Shown piece after piece: positions 20,155-31,165 of a stretch of 46,758 bases of DNA. Made by a program: the position numbers and the translations under genes. The notes below the pieces were generated by a model, which saw nothing but the letters and a program-made list of their open reading frames with translations, did no database searches and had not been told where the DNA came from. How positions within the stretch are numbered: the stretch's first letter is position 1; every line of letters starts with the position of its first letter. The DNA lies in NCBI GenBank assembly GCA_002633005.1, contig NMRA01000351.1, forward strand, positions 123,374-170,131. The letters run 5' to 3'. This DNA comes from Phoronis australis. Taxonomy: Eukaryota > Phoronida > Phoronidae.

Positions 20155-20418
20155 TTGACTTATGCGACTTCACAAGAGACTGGCAAGATGTCTGCTCCCT
20201 GTTGCATTCATGTCTCAGATTCTGCTCAAAATTCTGAGCTCCTGGAATTTTCAGATATTACGTGGTGTGAGGCAAACAAATGGATCAACAGTGAATGCAA
20301 GGAAAGTAATATTGGTGAGAAGTTTTTATGTTTTTCTGAAAAACAGAGCTATTCTACCACAGTATTTGAATCAGTATTACAGACACTTAATGGATGTATC
20401 AAAAATCGAAACAGCTGA
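20155..20418 (+). pseudogene. Possible decayed transposon ORF, family unknown
   Basis: An 87-codon frame with an internal Met, then Ser-Ala-Pro-Cys-Cys-Ile-His and a Ser-Glu-Leu-Leu-Glu-Phe-Ser-Asp segment. Its texture reminds me of N-terminal regions of invertebrate transposon proteins, but I cannot name a family. It lies 140 bp left of a transposon-like terminus at 20558-20582. Partial open frames continue upstream in shifting frames. This may equally be non-coding. Confidence 0.25.
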
Positions 20419-20557
20419 TGAAGGACACGATGCTGAACCCACTACAGTGTCGGATTTGGAGAGGGGCTAAAATTCTCCCAGATTCCATTTGACAGTTCGG
20501 GGGTGCGAATGTGTGGCTGGCAAAATCCTAATTAATACTATGCCCTGGCCCCCCAAC

Positions 20558-20582
20558 TCAAAATCCTAGATCCGCCCCTTCA
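20558..20582. mobile_element. Solo right terminus of a CAGTGGCGGAT-type element
   Basis: AAAATCCTAGATCCGCCCCTT is the reverse complement of the left-end type seen at 11827 (GGCGGATCTAGG). I found no matching left end within several kb, so only one terminus of the element remains recognisable. Confidence 0.5.
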
Positions 20583-21388
20583 CTAGAAAATTAAAGAGAC
20601 TGGCACTATCGATTCCATTTAAGAGTGCTCAAAGAAATGTATATGTGTTGCTACCACAATGTATCATTTGCCACAAATCAAAGTCCATTACAGAGAACTT
20701 CACAAACAAACGAAAACTTGAAAAGCTATCCCATTTCCAAACATTCACTAGTAAATAGGCCTACCTATTCTTAATTCAAAAACCATCATTTATGGTAAAA
20801 AATCTTTAGTTTGGGACAGAGAAAAAAGAAGTAGTTTAGTTGATAAATTTACAATATTAGCCGTTCCAATCTCAAAGATACTGGCTGTGTTTTTTACCTA
20901 CATGTGAGTGATCAGCTCTGCTCTTTATGAACCTCCAAACCTATTTTCTGACACTTTTGTGTAAAAACATGAGCTATATATATGTGAGAAATATAAACAT
21001 GCAAATATTGCTCGTGTTCTGTAATTCGTTATCTTAAAAATTCAAATTCTGCTCAGATTTCAGTGTCTCACATTTTGGAGCTTCTTGAATTGGATAATTT
21101 TTAGTGTAGGGAAATTTTTACTCTTTCAATTATGTGCTATCAAAAACAGGAAGCGTCAAAAGAAATTTTAGGTCTACAGTTAAGACGATTTTTAATTTCA
21201 CAAAAAACTATAACCAAAGTTACTATTGCTCTGTTTTCAAAGGTTGAACTACGGTATTAAGGATGATACAATTTTTTATGTCTTAAATTGGCATCAATGC
21301 TAGTAAGGTTGCTTATTTCTCTTAATGCTTACTTTTGCTGAGCACGTGATCAAATAAAATTTCACTTGTTGGCCATACTGTGCTAAAG
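20583..21388. other. Intergenic sequence, nothing recognised
   Basis: AT-rich, without supported coding or repeat structure. Confidence 0.5.
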
Positions 21389-21392
21389 TTAA

Positions 21393-23061
21393 AGGAGAAT
21401 GCCACCCAATTCAATTAGTCTTTTTTGCCGTCTTTAATCGGTCTATATCCACATCGCCTCGCATACTGTTGACCTTACCTTGCCAAGAGGTGTCGCGTTA
21501 ACCTGTGAGGAAGGTGAGAAACGACGCTAGCGACGTCAATGGTTCATATGCAGAGTGAATGCCGCTATGTTGCGGTGCGTCGTTCCCGCTTGTCCGAACT
21601 AAGCAGCTGCGAAGAAAGCGGGTATATCGTTTTTTTACTTCTTCGAGAGTCCGAAATGCTTAGAAAGTGGCTCATGGTAGTGAAGAATTAAATGTACGCT
21701 GTAAATAGCAAGTATGAGGCCGTGAAACATCTCCGTGACTGTGGCCTGCAGACGTCGACAGTGCCTGACGAATGTCGGCTTACCAAATAACTCCATACGT
21801 TCCGTTGTCTGAGCTTGTTCACGGCGCCTCTGCAGTATTTCTTCATCACTGCATTCCTGTTCAAATTGATATCCTGTAAAACTAAACGATCCACCTGCGA
21901 AGTCGGGACTGATGAGCTCTAGCTTGTCCTAAGTCGGGATATTGCGACGGTTGCCATGTTGGCGTTTATTACTGAGCGTTCTGTTTCAAAATGAATTATT
22001 CTAACCAATACTTATATAAAACTGAAACAAAGTCTGCCTCATTAGATGCAATTTGTAATGCCTTTTGAGTGTTCGTGAGTGCAAATGATTTAAGAATCCA
22101 GCAATGAATAAATCACTGCGTTACCGGCTTTAGCTGCAATAAAACTAATTGACAGGACACCGAAGCCGTGTGAGCTCATGCTAATTTAGTGTTTGCTGGT
22201 AGGAACTGTTGTGAAACAACTCGATTTCCATCCCACGGCCAGGTGTTAGGGTCAAATCTTAATTTACATTTACATTACTCAAATAATGATTGTCAATGTA
22301 CAACTTCTGCCCTGACGGTGCTGTGGCCAAAGCGGAACCTGAATTCGCGGCCACCGACGATTAAGTAGATATGCAGTTTCGTGGCTAATTCACCAACATA
22401 ATGACGTGCACATTCCTTTGGCTCACTAGTATAGTATTTTCTTGACTGGAAGTTTAGTTTCCACTGAACTTTGGCTGGTTTATATTCGTGATGTCTGATC
22501 ACAGTTTCGGAGCCACTGGCCGGGATAGTCAATCCGGCCCGCCGGCCGCGACGGGCCTGATCGAGCTCCGAGCCACTGGCCAGGATAACAAGCGTTTTGT
22601 GTTTAGAACTAAAAAAATCACAAATCTAAACGACACAGATCTATATTCTCCTGTCTGTATCTCACGGAAATACTTCGAAATTATCTCCGAACAGACCCCA
22701 AACTCCTACTAGGGACCTTATTGGCCTGCCGAACTTTGTAGGCTACGGTGTGCCCAAATACCAATAAATCCGTAAGAGCGAAATAAAACAACACGTTTTT
22801 ATAAGAACTCGGTGTATTTTTAAGGGTTTAACAGCGAAGTTTGATTATTTATTGGTGTTAAACGATAACTTCAAGCGATAAGCTGACACCAGTAACCCGT
22901 GTTGTGAACTGCTGAACAGACTGCGTGTGAAACCGATGACGTCATTAGATAATTTCAACACCTCCGTCTGCCGTCAGGTGTCAGGTAACGCAACCTTATG
23001 GAGTAGAAATACTCGATCTAAATTGATACAAATTAGGTTGTTTTTTGGGTGGCATGCTCCT
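21393..23061. mobile_element. TTAA-type inverted-repeat DNA transposon (copy 3, longest)
   Basis: A 1669-bp member of the same family as 6325-7371 and 9964-11131. Left end AGGAGAATGCCACCC preceded by TTAA (21389-21392); right end GGGTGGCATGCTCCT followed by TTCA, one change from TTAA. Compared with copy 2, it carries about 220 extra bp at roughly 21750-21978 that break an otherwise continuous match, probably a nested insertion or a part lost from the others. The interior around 22495-22620 (AGCGTTTTGTGTTTAGAACT) matches copy 2. No transposase recognised. Confidence 0.87.
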
Positions 23062-23602
23062 TTCAGAGAATTTTGGTTATCTGTTTTAGTAAAAGTGTGA
23101 AATATTTAGATGAAACGCTATTCAGGTTGACAAGAAAAATTTTATTCCGGGTAGGGTGCAGGATTGCAGAGATATTTTTTTAAACTTTGTCATTAAAGTT
23201 GGGCTCAACATTATTTTGCGTTTCCTGGTCAACTCATGGAATAAATTGAACAGTTTGTATGCAAGCTGTACGGCGACTCGTCATCAGCAGTTAACAAAGC
23301 ACGCTACCACATATTCAGGTTAAAATCTGTGATGGAATCATCTCTGCCTCCTAATTGTGATTGTTTGCTGTTACATGCCAAAAGAGCAAACTACCAGTGT
23401 GTCACAAACGAGCCTTGCAACAACATGTCAGTGCACCATCTCCAGTTGGTAACGAGTGACTTCTGGAGTAGAGTAGTCTGTATTTCCACTGGATGACTAT
23501 GCCTTTAGCCCCGGAAAATGTTGCGAAACTTACCTGTATACCGCGGTGTCATTGCTGCTGACCGTCGCTCGTCTTCATTTCTGCCCTGATCCAGTACGAT
23601 CT

Positions 23603-23965
23603 TCAAAACCCGGGCCTCCTGAGGTGGATCCATACCTCAGGTCTTGCGACGGTCATGTTGCCAGGTGTTACTTTTCTGCAGCCAGATGTATGCTGAAGCT
23701 GCTTCTGCGGCTGCTGAACAGGTCTTAAACCGCTCTTTCCGTGACGTCTTAGTAAGCCCCAAAATCTTCGCCATTCTCCATATGCTCTTGGTGGTAAATC
23801 TTCTACAGTCAAATTCCACCGGGATGTTGTAACACTTCCACCCACTGTCTGTGCACTGTGATACTGCAGTGTCTTCCTCTCGTTGGCTTCATCGACCATT
23901 GTCTTCCATGGCACTGTTAGCTCTATTATGGCCAATTCTTTTAGGCTGTCCGACCATAAAACTGT
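23603..23965 (-). pseudogene. Restriction-like endonuclease region of the RLE-type LINE
   Basis: The frame from 23935 begins Ala-Ile-Ile-Glu-Leu-Thr-Val-Pro-Trp, preceded in another frame by Arg-Pro-Asp (about 23965). It is followed by a Glu-Ala-Asn-Glu-Arg-Lys helix and, after a further frameshift, Ser-Ile-Trp-Arg-Met. The Pro-Asp...Glu-Leu-Thr-Val-Pro-Trp pairing fits a PD-(D/E)XK fold. The residue after Trp is Lys where family members I recall have Glu. Confidence 0.7.
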
Positions 23966-24606
23966 CAGGCCTCATTGCTGTAATTGCTATGTGTGTTGAG
24001 AAAACTACCCGAATTCCCAGATCTACCGTCATCTTCCAGTCGCTTGACTTGTGGAATAAACCCTGGTGATGATTTCCTCTTCCACTGCTGCTCTTTTTTC
24101 CCGCCCTCCTATCCATGTTCAGGATATGTGACAGGGCCTTCAGCAGTTGGTTATGCCGCCAAGTATACTTTCCCTCTGCTAATGCTGCTTTGCACGCTGA
24201 TAGTATGTGCTGTAAAGTTCCTGGTTCCCTGCACCTATTCCATCTGTCGTTTTCAGATTTCTCCTACAGACTCAAGTTCCTCGGCGTGGGAAGTTGATCG
24301 TACGCTGCTCTAAGCACAAAGCTGAGTCTCTGATTTTGTGATGACAGCAGATCCTTTGGAGTGATCGTCTTCTCAAACAGCCATCCCACGTCGTCCATTC
24401 TTTAAGCCCACCGCTATAGCAACTCTCCTCTCTTCTTCAGCAATGCGTATCTCCTGAAGCACCTCATCTCTACGTTCCTTTCCTTTTCTTACCTTCCACC
24501 TCTTCGCTGGTACGAAGCCAAGCCCTTGCCTACTCACACACACTGTTCCGGCTATATCCGTGTGCCACAGTCTGCTCTCTGCCTCTGCCACAGCCGCTGC
24601 TGCTTC

Positions 24607-25168
24607 TCACTTTGTACCTGCTGTGATCTTATCTCTGGCACTTTTCACCAAGCTATCCTTAGACTCCCGCAACCTCATCCATGCTCTAGCTTTCTCCACC
24701 TTGAACTCTTCTACCAGCGACCTTGTTGGTAAGACGACTGGTGCTAACTTACTGTATAAACCCACACTCGTAAAGCTTGGTGGTACTCCCAACCATTTCC
24801 TCAAGGCTGCGCTGACTTTCCTCTCCATCAATTCCACGGTGGTCATGGGTATGTTGTAGATACTCAGAGGCCATGCCAGTTTCGACTGCAACCTAAATTG
24901 GTAACACCACGCCTTATATCTTCCGGGAAGTCCACTTGCGTCGATCTTCCTCCGCCATCATACGCATGGTAGCCCAGCTATGGTTGGAATCCCTCAATGT
25001 GGTGTCATAATTCATGCCTAGGTATTTCAATGGCTTCTTGTCCAGAGATGGAATGGACTCACCGTCAATTCTGAAAGTATCACGATGGCTAACTCTCCCC
25101 TTTGTCAACACCAGACTCCTGAATTTGAGGACGTTGAACTTCACCAACTCCACCAACTTCTTCAGCAC
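24607..25168 (-). pseudogene. RT thumb/connection fragments of the RLE-type LINE
   Basis: Two open pieces (24914-25168 and 24607-24891) continue each other after a frame break near 24900. Together they cover the stretch from downstream of the catalytic Asp-Asp to the Glu-Glu-Phe-Lys-Val-Glu-Lys-Ala-Arg helix characteristic of this LINE family in invertebrates and fish. No functional protein is possible across the break. Confidence 0.75.
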
Positions 25169-25245
25169 CCAATGCTGCTCCGCCTGTGAAGCTGGTGGTA
25201 ATGGTCAGGTCATCCACAGATGCTTTGGTCACTGGTAGTCTCGAC

Positions 25246-27359
25246 CCTTGGAATAGTGAAATGTTAATTGCAAATGTAAAAAGAGTGGTTTTAGTACAAA
25301 AATGTGCTCTTGTTTGAAGTCGGGCATGCCATGTTCAAAGTCGTGTGACTGTCGAGATTGTGAACACGGTTTCTCAAGAAACAACATTTGATGACAATAA
25401 TGATGAATGTAGACAATGGAGTGGATGAACAAACAAGTGTGTGCTATGTTGTTAAAAAACTTTAAATTTGTAACCTAATGAAAAATATTTACATTTTATG
25501 TTCGTGGATGTCAGAACTGGAAGGTGTATCGTTCCCTGTGGCAGTTGACTATGAGCTGCAGTGAGGATAATGATAATTAATTGTGACAAATAATGAAAGT
25601 AATGACAGTGAATTCATTGCAGAAAAGTTGAAATGTGTGTTGTTAATATGTAGGTTGTGATATAAAATCTTTATCAAGTTGCAAATGGTTAACACTGGTA
25701 TTGTTCTTCTGGTAGTTCAGAATATAGTAGTATGTTTTCTGGCCAACAAGAGGCGATGCTAAACATTTTCTACTTGTCTTTTTGAGCACTGTTCCACCTG
25801 TTGTCACAACATTTATCAATTTTCTCCTCCAGTAACTTCAAATGAACAAAACTTAATCAAATTATCATTCAATTTGGGTCTAGTGTTGTTGGTTTTTGAA
25901 GATGGCTTTTCTGTGCCAAATTTTGCAAAAAGTCCGATTTTTTAGGTCAAATTTCTCGAAAAAGTGCAAGTCAAACCTTGGGAACCTTTTTGATTATTAA
26001 AGTATAGTACTTAATGACCTTAAAAACACCAAAATTATCTTGCCCCCAAAAAGTAGCCACGGAAGTGATTTTCTAGGCTTCCTAGAGTCAAATGGACTAT
26101 GGCCTACTGCAAGTAAGCGCTAGTTCTAAGTTCAGATCGAGTCGACCTGATGTAGAACGGGTCTAGGGGGTCGAGGGGATTTTAGAACGATCCAGATTTA
26201 AGCTTCAGCAGGGTCACCCGTGCCGGTTAGGTCAAAAGGTGGAAATTAGACTAAACACACGCCGTCATCTCGTTATTTTCGGCTTGGAGTCTGATCAACC
26301 ACCTTCTCCTGGCTGGACAGTCTTGACCAAACAGGCTGTTGATGACTTCAGTCGGAAACCCCATGCACGCTTGGATAGGCGGCAGAGAATAACTTGGGGA
26401 CGCAAGTTACTTGGTTCTGCTGCACTTCTCTCTGGCGTCCAGCACCCGCCTCAACCAGGGTGACATGGAAAAACCGGAGGGCTGCACAAGCTAGGTTTTG
26501 AGTGCGAAACCAGCTGCGGCTGATAGGAAACAACACAAACTTTTGTTGGATAAAATTTCTGGGATAGACTGCGGCTCAGGAAGACCGATTACTCGGGCCT
26601 CGTGGATGTTGTGAACCCGTAGGTGAACTCCAAACATGTTTTATAGAAATGCGTTCTCGAAGTTGTTCCATACCCACCGGCTAAGCTTCAACAAACCAGA
26701 CCTAAGAACGTTTCAATGTGGTTCATTTTAGGTGCAAATGGTGGCACCACAATGCTAACAGCTTCGCACTTTTACTCTTTAAAAGGAGAAATTAAGGGAG
26801 ATGAAGCGACTTCAGTAGAAACTCCAGAGACTGGAACTGCTGAGTCATCTCAGGGCACCAAGCGCCCTAAGGCTTCTGCCAGGGTCGAAGATGTTCATGG
26901 TGGAGATTTTCTTACTCCGATGCAGTCACCATCTTTGTAGTTACAAATGCAGGGGGTGTCCTCTTACTGAGAGAGAAAGAAACAAACTTTAATAAATCAT
27001 GTAAAAACATACATCGCTATATGACTGGGTGGCCAACAAAGACACAGGCTGCTAATAGCTGACCACAGAGTAACAATGAATTAAATAGATAATAACAACA
27101 ATTTAGAAGAACAACAAAGCTAACGAAATGTAAAATACATTTGCAATTAAATAAAATACCATGCAAGATTATTTAAAAAGTACGTAAATTAAATTCATTT
27201 TGCAAGAACTATGAATACAGGGGAAACCGCACGGTTAGAAAAGTAAAAGCATGTGTCTAATATGTAAGGCAGGTGATCACGATTACAATTACGACATGCA
27301 TAACAATATAAAACTTTGCGCTGACAGCTGTAAGTGCTTAATATTTAGATGGAGAATCC
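25246..27359. other. Intergenic sequence, no gene recognised
   Basis: Plus-strand open frames at 26239-26463 and 26716-26940 have protein-like composition (the second ends in a Glu/Thr/Pro-rich stretch) but no recognisable motif. They could be remnants of a mobile element preceding the CR1-like LINE. I would not call them genes. Confidence 0.35.
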
Positions 27360-27793
27360 ATATAAGCTATGCGTGTCGATTTTGTCTGTTACACATCTCG
27401 GTTGTTTATTGAATTTAGTAGTTTAAACGTTAATGAATTCCCACAACTTTTGCTGTTGCAAGTGGGTAGATTTAAGATGGGTTGCTGACAACATATTCCA
27501 GGGGGGTCTCCTGGTGACTGATGGAATTGGAAAAGATTTTTGTAATAAAAGTAAATGGGCGATTGGTTATGTTTGAATTTCTAAAAGAATTTTGGGCAAG
27601 CGCGGTTAAATATGTCGTCAGGAAGAAGTGTTCTGATTTCCCTTCAAATTGGTTCGGTGTGTGAAAATAACCAATAATTATTAACGTTTCTCACAGCTTT
27701 TTTCTGCGTAAGTGTAAATCTCGTGCAGTTCAATCCCTATAGTATTATGCCAAAATGTAGACGTGATAGTATAAGATCATTGTGTATCATCAG

Positions 27794-27797
<4 letters not shown>

Positions 27798-27843
<46 letters not shown>
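27798..27843. repeat. (TG)n microsatellite
   Basis: About 23 TG dinucleotides, inside the decayed CR1-like element between its Leu-Gly-Ile-Phe-Val-Asp segment and its C-terminal region. Confidence 0.95.
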
Positions 27844-27845
<2 letters not shown>

Positions 27846-28236
27846 CAATACGCAGACGACACCTACAGTTTTGGCAAGTTTGTTAGAAATTTCTTGAACA
27901 TGCTTGTTTCAGCAAAGGTGACTGTCTACAAAAATACCTAAAATTTAGAAATATTCAACTCTATTAACATTTTCATTGCTAAACATTTGATTGGAGGGAT
28001 GTCACATGTGCTGAGTTTTTTCTGTGGAAATCGAAATAGAATGAATTTAATTTTACTTGTGTTGAGCGATAATTTATTGGTATTTAGCCAATCAAAACAT
28101 ATTGTAGAGTATTATTTATTCTCATAGTTTGATTACTGAGACTATGGTTTTGGCTAATACGGAAAAGAAATAACAGGCATGTATCGTCTGCGTACATAAT
28201 AAACTGGCAGGGCCTTGCTGGAGAAAATGATGTCAT

Positions 28237-28467
28237 TTACATAGCTAAAAGTCCTAAAATAGATGCTTGTGGTACACTTATAGAAATGTCATGGTTGGAC
28301 GAAGGGACAGCATCGAGATAGACAAAATGTTTTCTATTTTCAAGGTAACTTTGAAACCAATAAAACCTATCATTAGAAAGCCCGCCATGTTTTATTTTTA
28401 GGAGGATATTGTAATCAGTGGTATAAGAGGCTTCAGAAAGGTGCATAAATATGGACATTGGGTTCAA
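28237..28467 (-). pseudogene. CR1-like RT finger/palm fragment
   Basis: A 76-codon open piece with Asn-Ile-Leu-Leu-Lys, Trp-Phe-Gln-Ser-Tyr-Leu-Glu-Asn-Arg and Val-Pro-Gln-Ala-Ser-Ile-Leu-Gly. The usual Asp of the first catalytic box (Ala-Phe-Asp) is replaced here (Glu-Ala-Ser-Tyr), and Gly of the Pro-Gln-Gly box is Ala, so the fragment could not be active even if the frame were intact. Confidence 0.8.
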
Positions 28468-28760
28468 GCCTTTGTCTAAATTTCAGTAGCCTCGAGTTCA
28501 GTGGAGTGGTTGGGTCTGAAACCATACTGGGACTTGCATATAAGATTGTTATGTGAAAAATAAGCATAGACTTGATGATGAACAATTTTCGTTCAGAGTG
28601 TAGAAAAGACAATGGTGTGTAGTTAACCCGTTACTGTTGTTGTCATTACTTTTATCAACAGGGTTTACCTTAGCTACCATCAAACCATCGGGGAAATAAC
28701 CGGGCGTAGGGATTGGTTCCTTATCATAGAAAATTGTTTGCATAAGAAGTTAGAATAGTT

Positions 28761-31086
28761 TTGATAAATTGACATGATAAGCTACCACTATCTGTAGTGG
28801 ATTGTGATTTTTTTATTTTAGTTCTTCATCATCATCAACGTTTTTAAAGTTAAATATAGAGACTGGGGAACTGCCAAGATAATTTTCAAAACGTTCATTG
28901 CATATCGGTATTTGAGAAGCCAAATTCTTTCCAATGCTAATAAAGAATTGTTGAAGAGGTCAGTTATTTTCTGTTGATCAGTGATGTGTCCAGATGCAGT
29001 AGAGGTGATAAAGTGAGGGAGAACAGTTCTGTAGGATTAATTACAATCATTTTCTTTTCTTTGATGACTTGCCAAGTTAGGCGTATAAAATATTTCTGCT
29101 ACTTCAACTGTTTTTGATACTACATACTTTTGGCTTTTCAATTACAGTATACAAGTCCCTTGTCATTTTGCAATTTTAATGAATAAATGCTACAAAAATG
29201 GAATCAGGATGTGTGGTTTTCCTTGCTTGTATAGATTTTGCCTCGCCGTTTATTCATTTTAATATGCCCAATATACTAAGGGTGAGATTAGTTGGCTCAA
29301 CAAGGGACTGAACGTGCCGATGCTGAGGAAACATCCCTGCCAAGCGGAATCATCCCGTCTGAACAAAAGAATGCCAACACTAGCTGCACAGACACTTTTG
29401 AGTATCTCAGGCAGAAATGCCAGAAACACGGGGCCTTCTGAGACACACAGAAGACTGACTTTCACACCACCATGCTCCATGACATTTTCAAAGCGCCTGA
29501 GTGTGACATTGAAACTGAGGCTGATCAACATTATAGTAAATAGTTGCCTAAATATTTGCCCCGCTCGTCAAAGACTTCGCAGCCCTCTGCTCGATGGACA
29601 CGACATTTGAGAAGGAAATGGCCACATCATACAGGAAGATTGGAAAACTTCACCCATTAGAAACCCCTCGTTTAGTGGTTCACATGAGGAAGATTTCACC
29701 TATTAGAAACCTCTCGTAAAGTGATTAACGCAAGTCTTGGTCAGGTGATCAGTGCCATTGACCAAACTATTTGACGTAAGAACACCTGGGAAGAGTTCAG
29801 TGCTGTCCCGCGACAAGAAAAACCTACCCAAAATCTCGTGCTCTCCTTTAAAATACACGGAAGTATCTCGTGTAATCTCGCGAAGTCTTGCTTTTGAAGC
29901 GAAAACGTAGCGTTACTGAACTCTACTCTAGAGTATGTTTCTCGAAGAGACTGTATAGGCTTATTTTTGTCTTTTCACTGTATGTATGTTTTCGAAAAGT
30001 TAGATCATATTTTGTCGCATCTCGGTTGCCGAGCATCATAGCAACGACCGGAGAATCTTCGGCCAGCCAGGCTGTGTTTTCATTACTTTTTTTGTTAAAA
30101 GATGACGCATTTTTCTTTCCAAAAGGTGAGGGCCCTCAATCCCTCGATTTTGGTGGCGAATATCGGCCCTTTTTCCCTCTAAAAAATATTGAAAAATTCC
30201 CCGAAATTCTCCCACGAGGCCCTAAAATTCCCCTAGTGATTGAAAAGTTCTCTCACGCGAAGTTCAACTCACCTGTAACCACACAGGTGACAATTTAAAA
30301 GAGCACAAAATGCTACTTGAGACAGAGCCTGTGAGTGCTTGCAACAGGGCGGGGGTGCTATTGATGATGATCGGGAGGTAGATTTTCCCCTCACTCGACG
30401 AAAAAATCCCCTCTCATTTAGAAGACCCAGGCACCTTTCCCCTCGGATGAACGAGGCCCCTAAAGAAACATGATAACTATGCTTGCTTTGTCCAGTTAAC
30501 TGAAATTGAGCTCTAAAAACGAGGTTATGCTTTGGACGAACGAATTAGGTGTTTTAATTTTAAAGTTCAACTTGGTCCATTAAAAGTTGGAAATTGAATA
30601 TTTGAAACCTAACACATGAAATAGACGTAAGAATTGTTAAAACCAAGAAAGCAGAGATGATGGTCAAATAATTACTTGTGAATGTGTGCAAGGGAGTGAA
30701 TGAGAGCCTGGATATAATGCGAAAGCAATTTCTGGGGCTGTGCTCATTTTTATTTTTTTACAAAATTTAAAAAAAATTCAAATAATTTTTATTTTCAGTT
30801 ACGAGCCTGGTTTTTTATTTCAATAAAAATGTATCAGTTATTCTTTCAGATCAATAACAAATCAACTGTTAGTCCCGCTAGTCCCTACCTCACCAGGACC
30901 TAGGCTATGATTGATGTTAATATTCTTGATTAACAAATTAAACCAGATGTGACTAATTGCACATGGTAGCAAAATGCATAGAGCCACCACTGTCGAGTAT
31001 ATCTTTGACTCGTCAACAATACAAGCAGATGACCTGGTTCATGTAGAAAGCATTTTTATCAACAGCTTACAAGAAGGAACGTAACC
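28761..31086. other. Intergenic sequence, no gene recognised
   Basis: A 136-codon plus-strand frame (29888-30298) has a skewed Phe/Lys/Pro composition and no domain. A 43-bp unit (CATTAGAAACCCCTCG / CTATTAGAAACCTCTCG) is tandemly duplicated near 29655-29725. Nothing else supported. Confidence 0.4.
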
Positions 31087-31100
31087 NNNNNNNNNNNNNN
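31087..31100. other. Assembly gap (14 N)
   Basis: Run of N followed by a G homopolymer and a GGGGGCTCGAACCCCC hairpin. The collapse of a repeat or hairpin probably caused the gap. Confidence 0.99.
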
Positions 31101-31103
31101 TGG

Positions 31104-31165
31104 GGGGGGGCTCGAACCCCCATTTAGCGAAGTGGGCATAAAGGTCCGCCTCTGAGAAACAAAAA
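31104..31165 (-). repeat. tRNA-like B box and T arm next to the gap
   Basis: On the minus strand GGGGGTTCGAGCCCCC forms a 5-bp T stem with a TTCGAGC loop and a good B box. A weak A-box-like CTCAGAGGCGGA lies about 35 bases upstream. The 3' acceptor side falls into the N gap. Either a tRNA-derived SINE or a degenerate tRNA; a complete cloverleaf cannot be drawn. Confidence 0.3.

Larger units (their letters stand above)
23530..25245 (-). mobile_element. Decayed RLE-type non-LTR retrotransposon, 3' half
   Basis: Read on the minus strand, the fragments are in LINE order. A Val-Asp-Asp-Leu-Thr-Ile-Thr-Thr RT active-site box lies near 25200. An Arg-Ser-Leu-Val-Leu-Thr-Lys-Gly stretch and a Pro-Leu-Lys-Tyr-Leu-Gly-Met segment follow at 24914-25168, then a Trp-Pro-Leu-Ser-Ile-Tyr...Arg-Lys-Trp-Leu-Gly-Val-Pro-Pro thumb-like region (24607-24891). 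Next is a Gly-Phe-Val-Pro-Ala-Lys-Arg-Trp segment (24373-24591), then an Arg-Pro-Asp and Glu-Leu-Thr-Val-Pro-Trp pair near 23915-23965. That last pair fits a restriction-like endonuclease domain seen in R2/NeSL-like elements. Frames change several times, so it is dead. It is 5'-truncated just upstream of the RT catalytic box. Confidence 0.8.
27360..28760 (-). mobile_element. Decayed CR1-like non-LTR retrotransposon fragment
   Basis: Minus-strand homology runs in LINE order. A Phe-Pro-Asp-Gly-Leu-Met-Val-Ala-Lys-Val segment (about 28690) starts the RT domain. Asn-Ile-Leu-Leu-Lys and Trp-Phe-Gln-Ser-Tyr-Leu-Glu-Asn-Arg-Lys follow (about 28330-28410), then a Val-Pro-Gln-Ala-Ser-Ile-Leu-Gly box (normally Gln-Gly), a Tyr-Ala-Asp-Asp-Thr catalytic box (about 28195), and a Leu-Gly-Ile-Phe-Val-Asp segment (about 27920). 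A final region matches the C-terminal part of CR1 elements. Many stops and frameshifts interrupt it, and a TG microsatellite has expanded inside. Confidence 0.78.

Noticed and set aside
29888-30298. 136-codon open frame as a gene
   Set aside because: Skewed Phe/Lys/Pro composition, repeated CCCCT-like text, no domain and no splice or promoter context.
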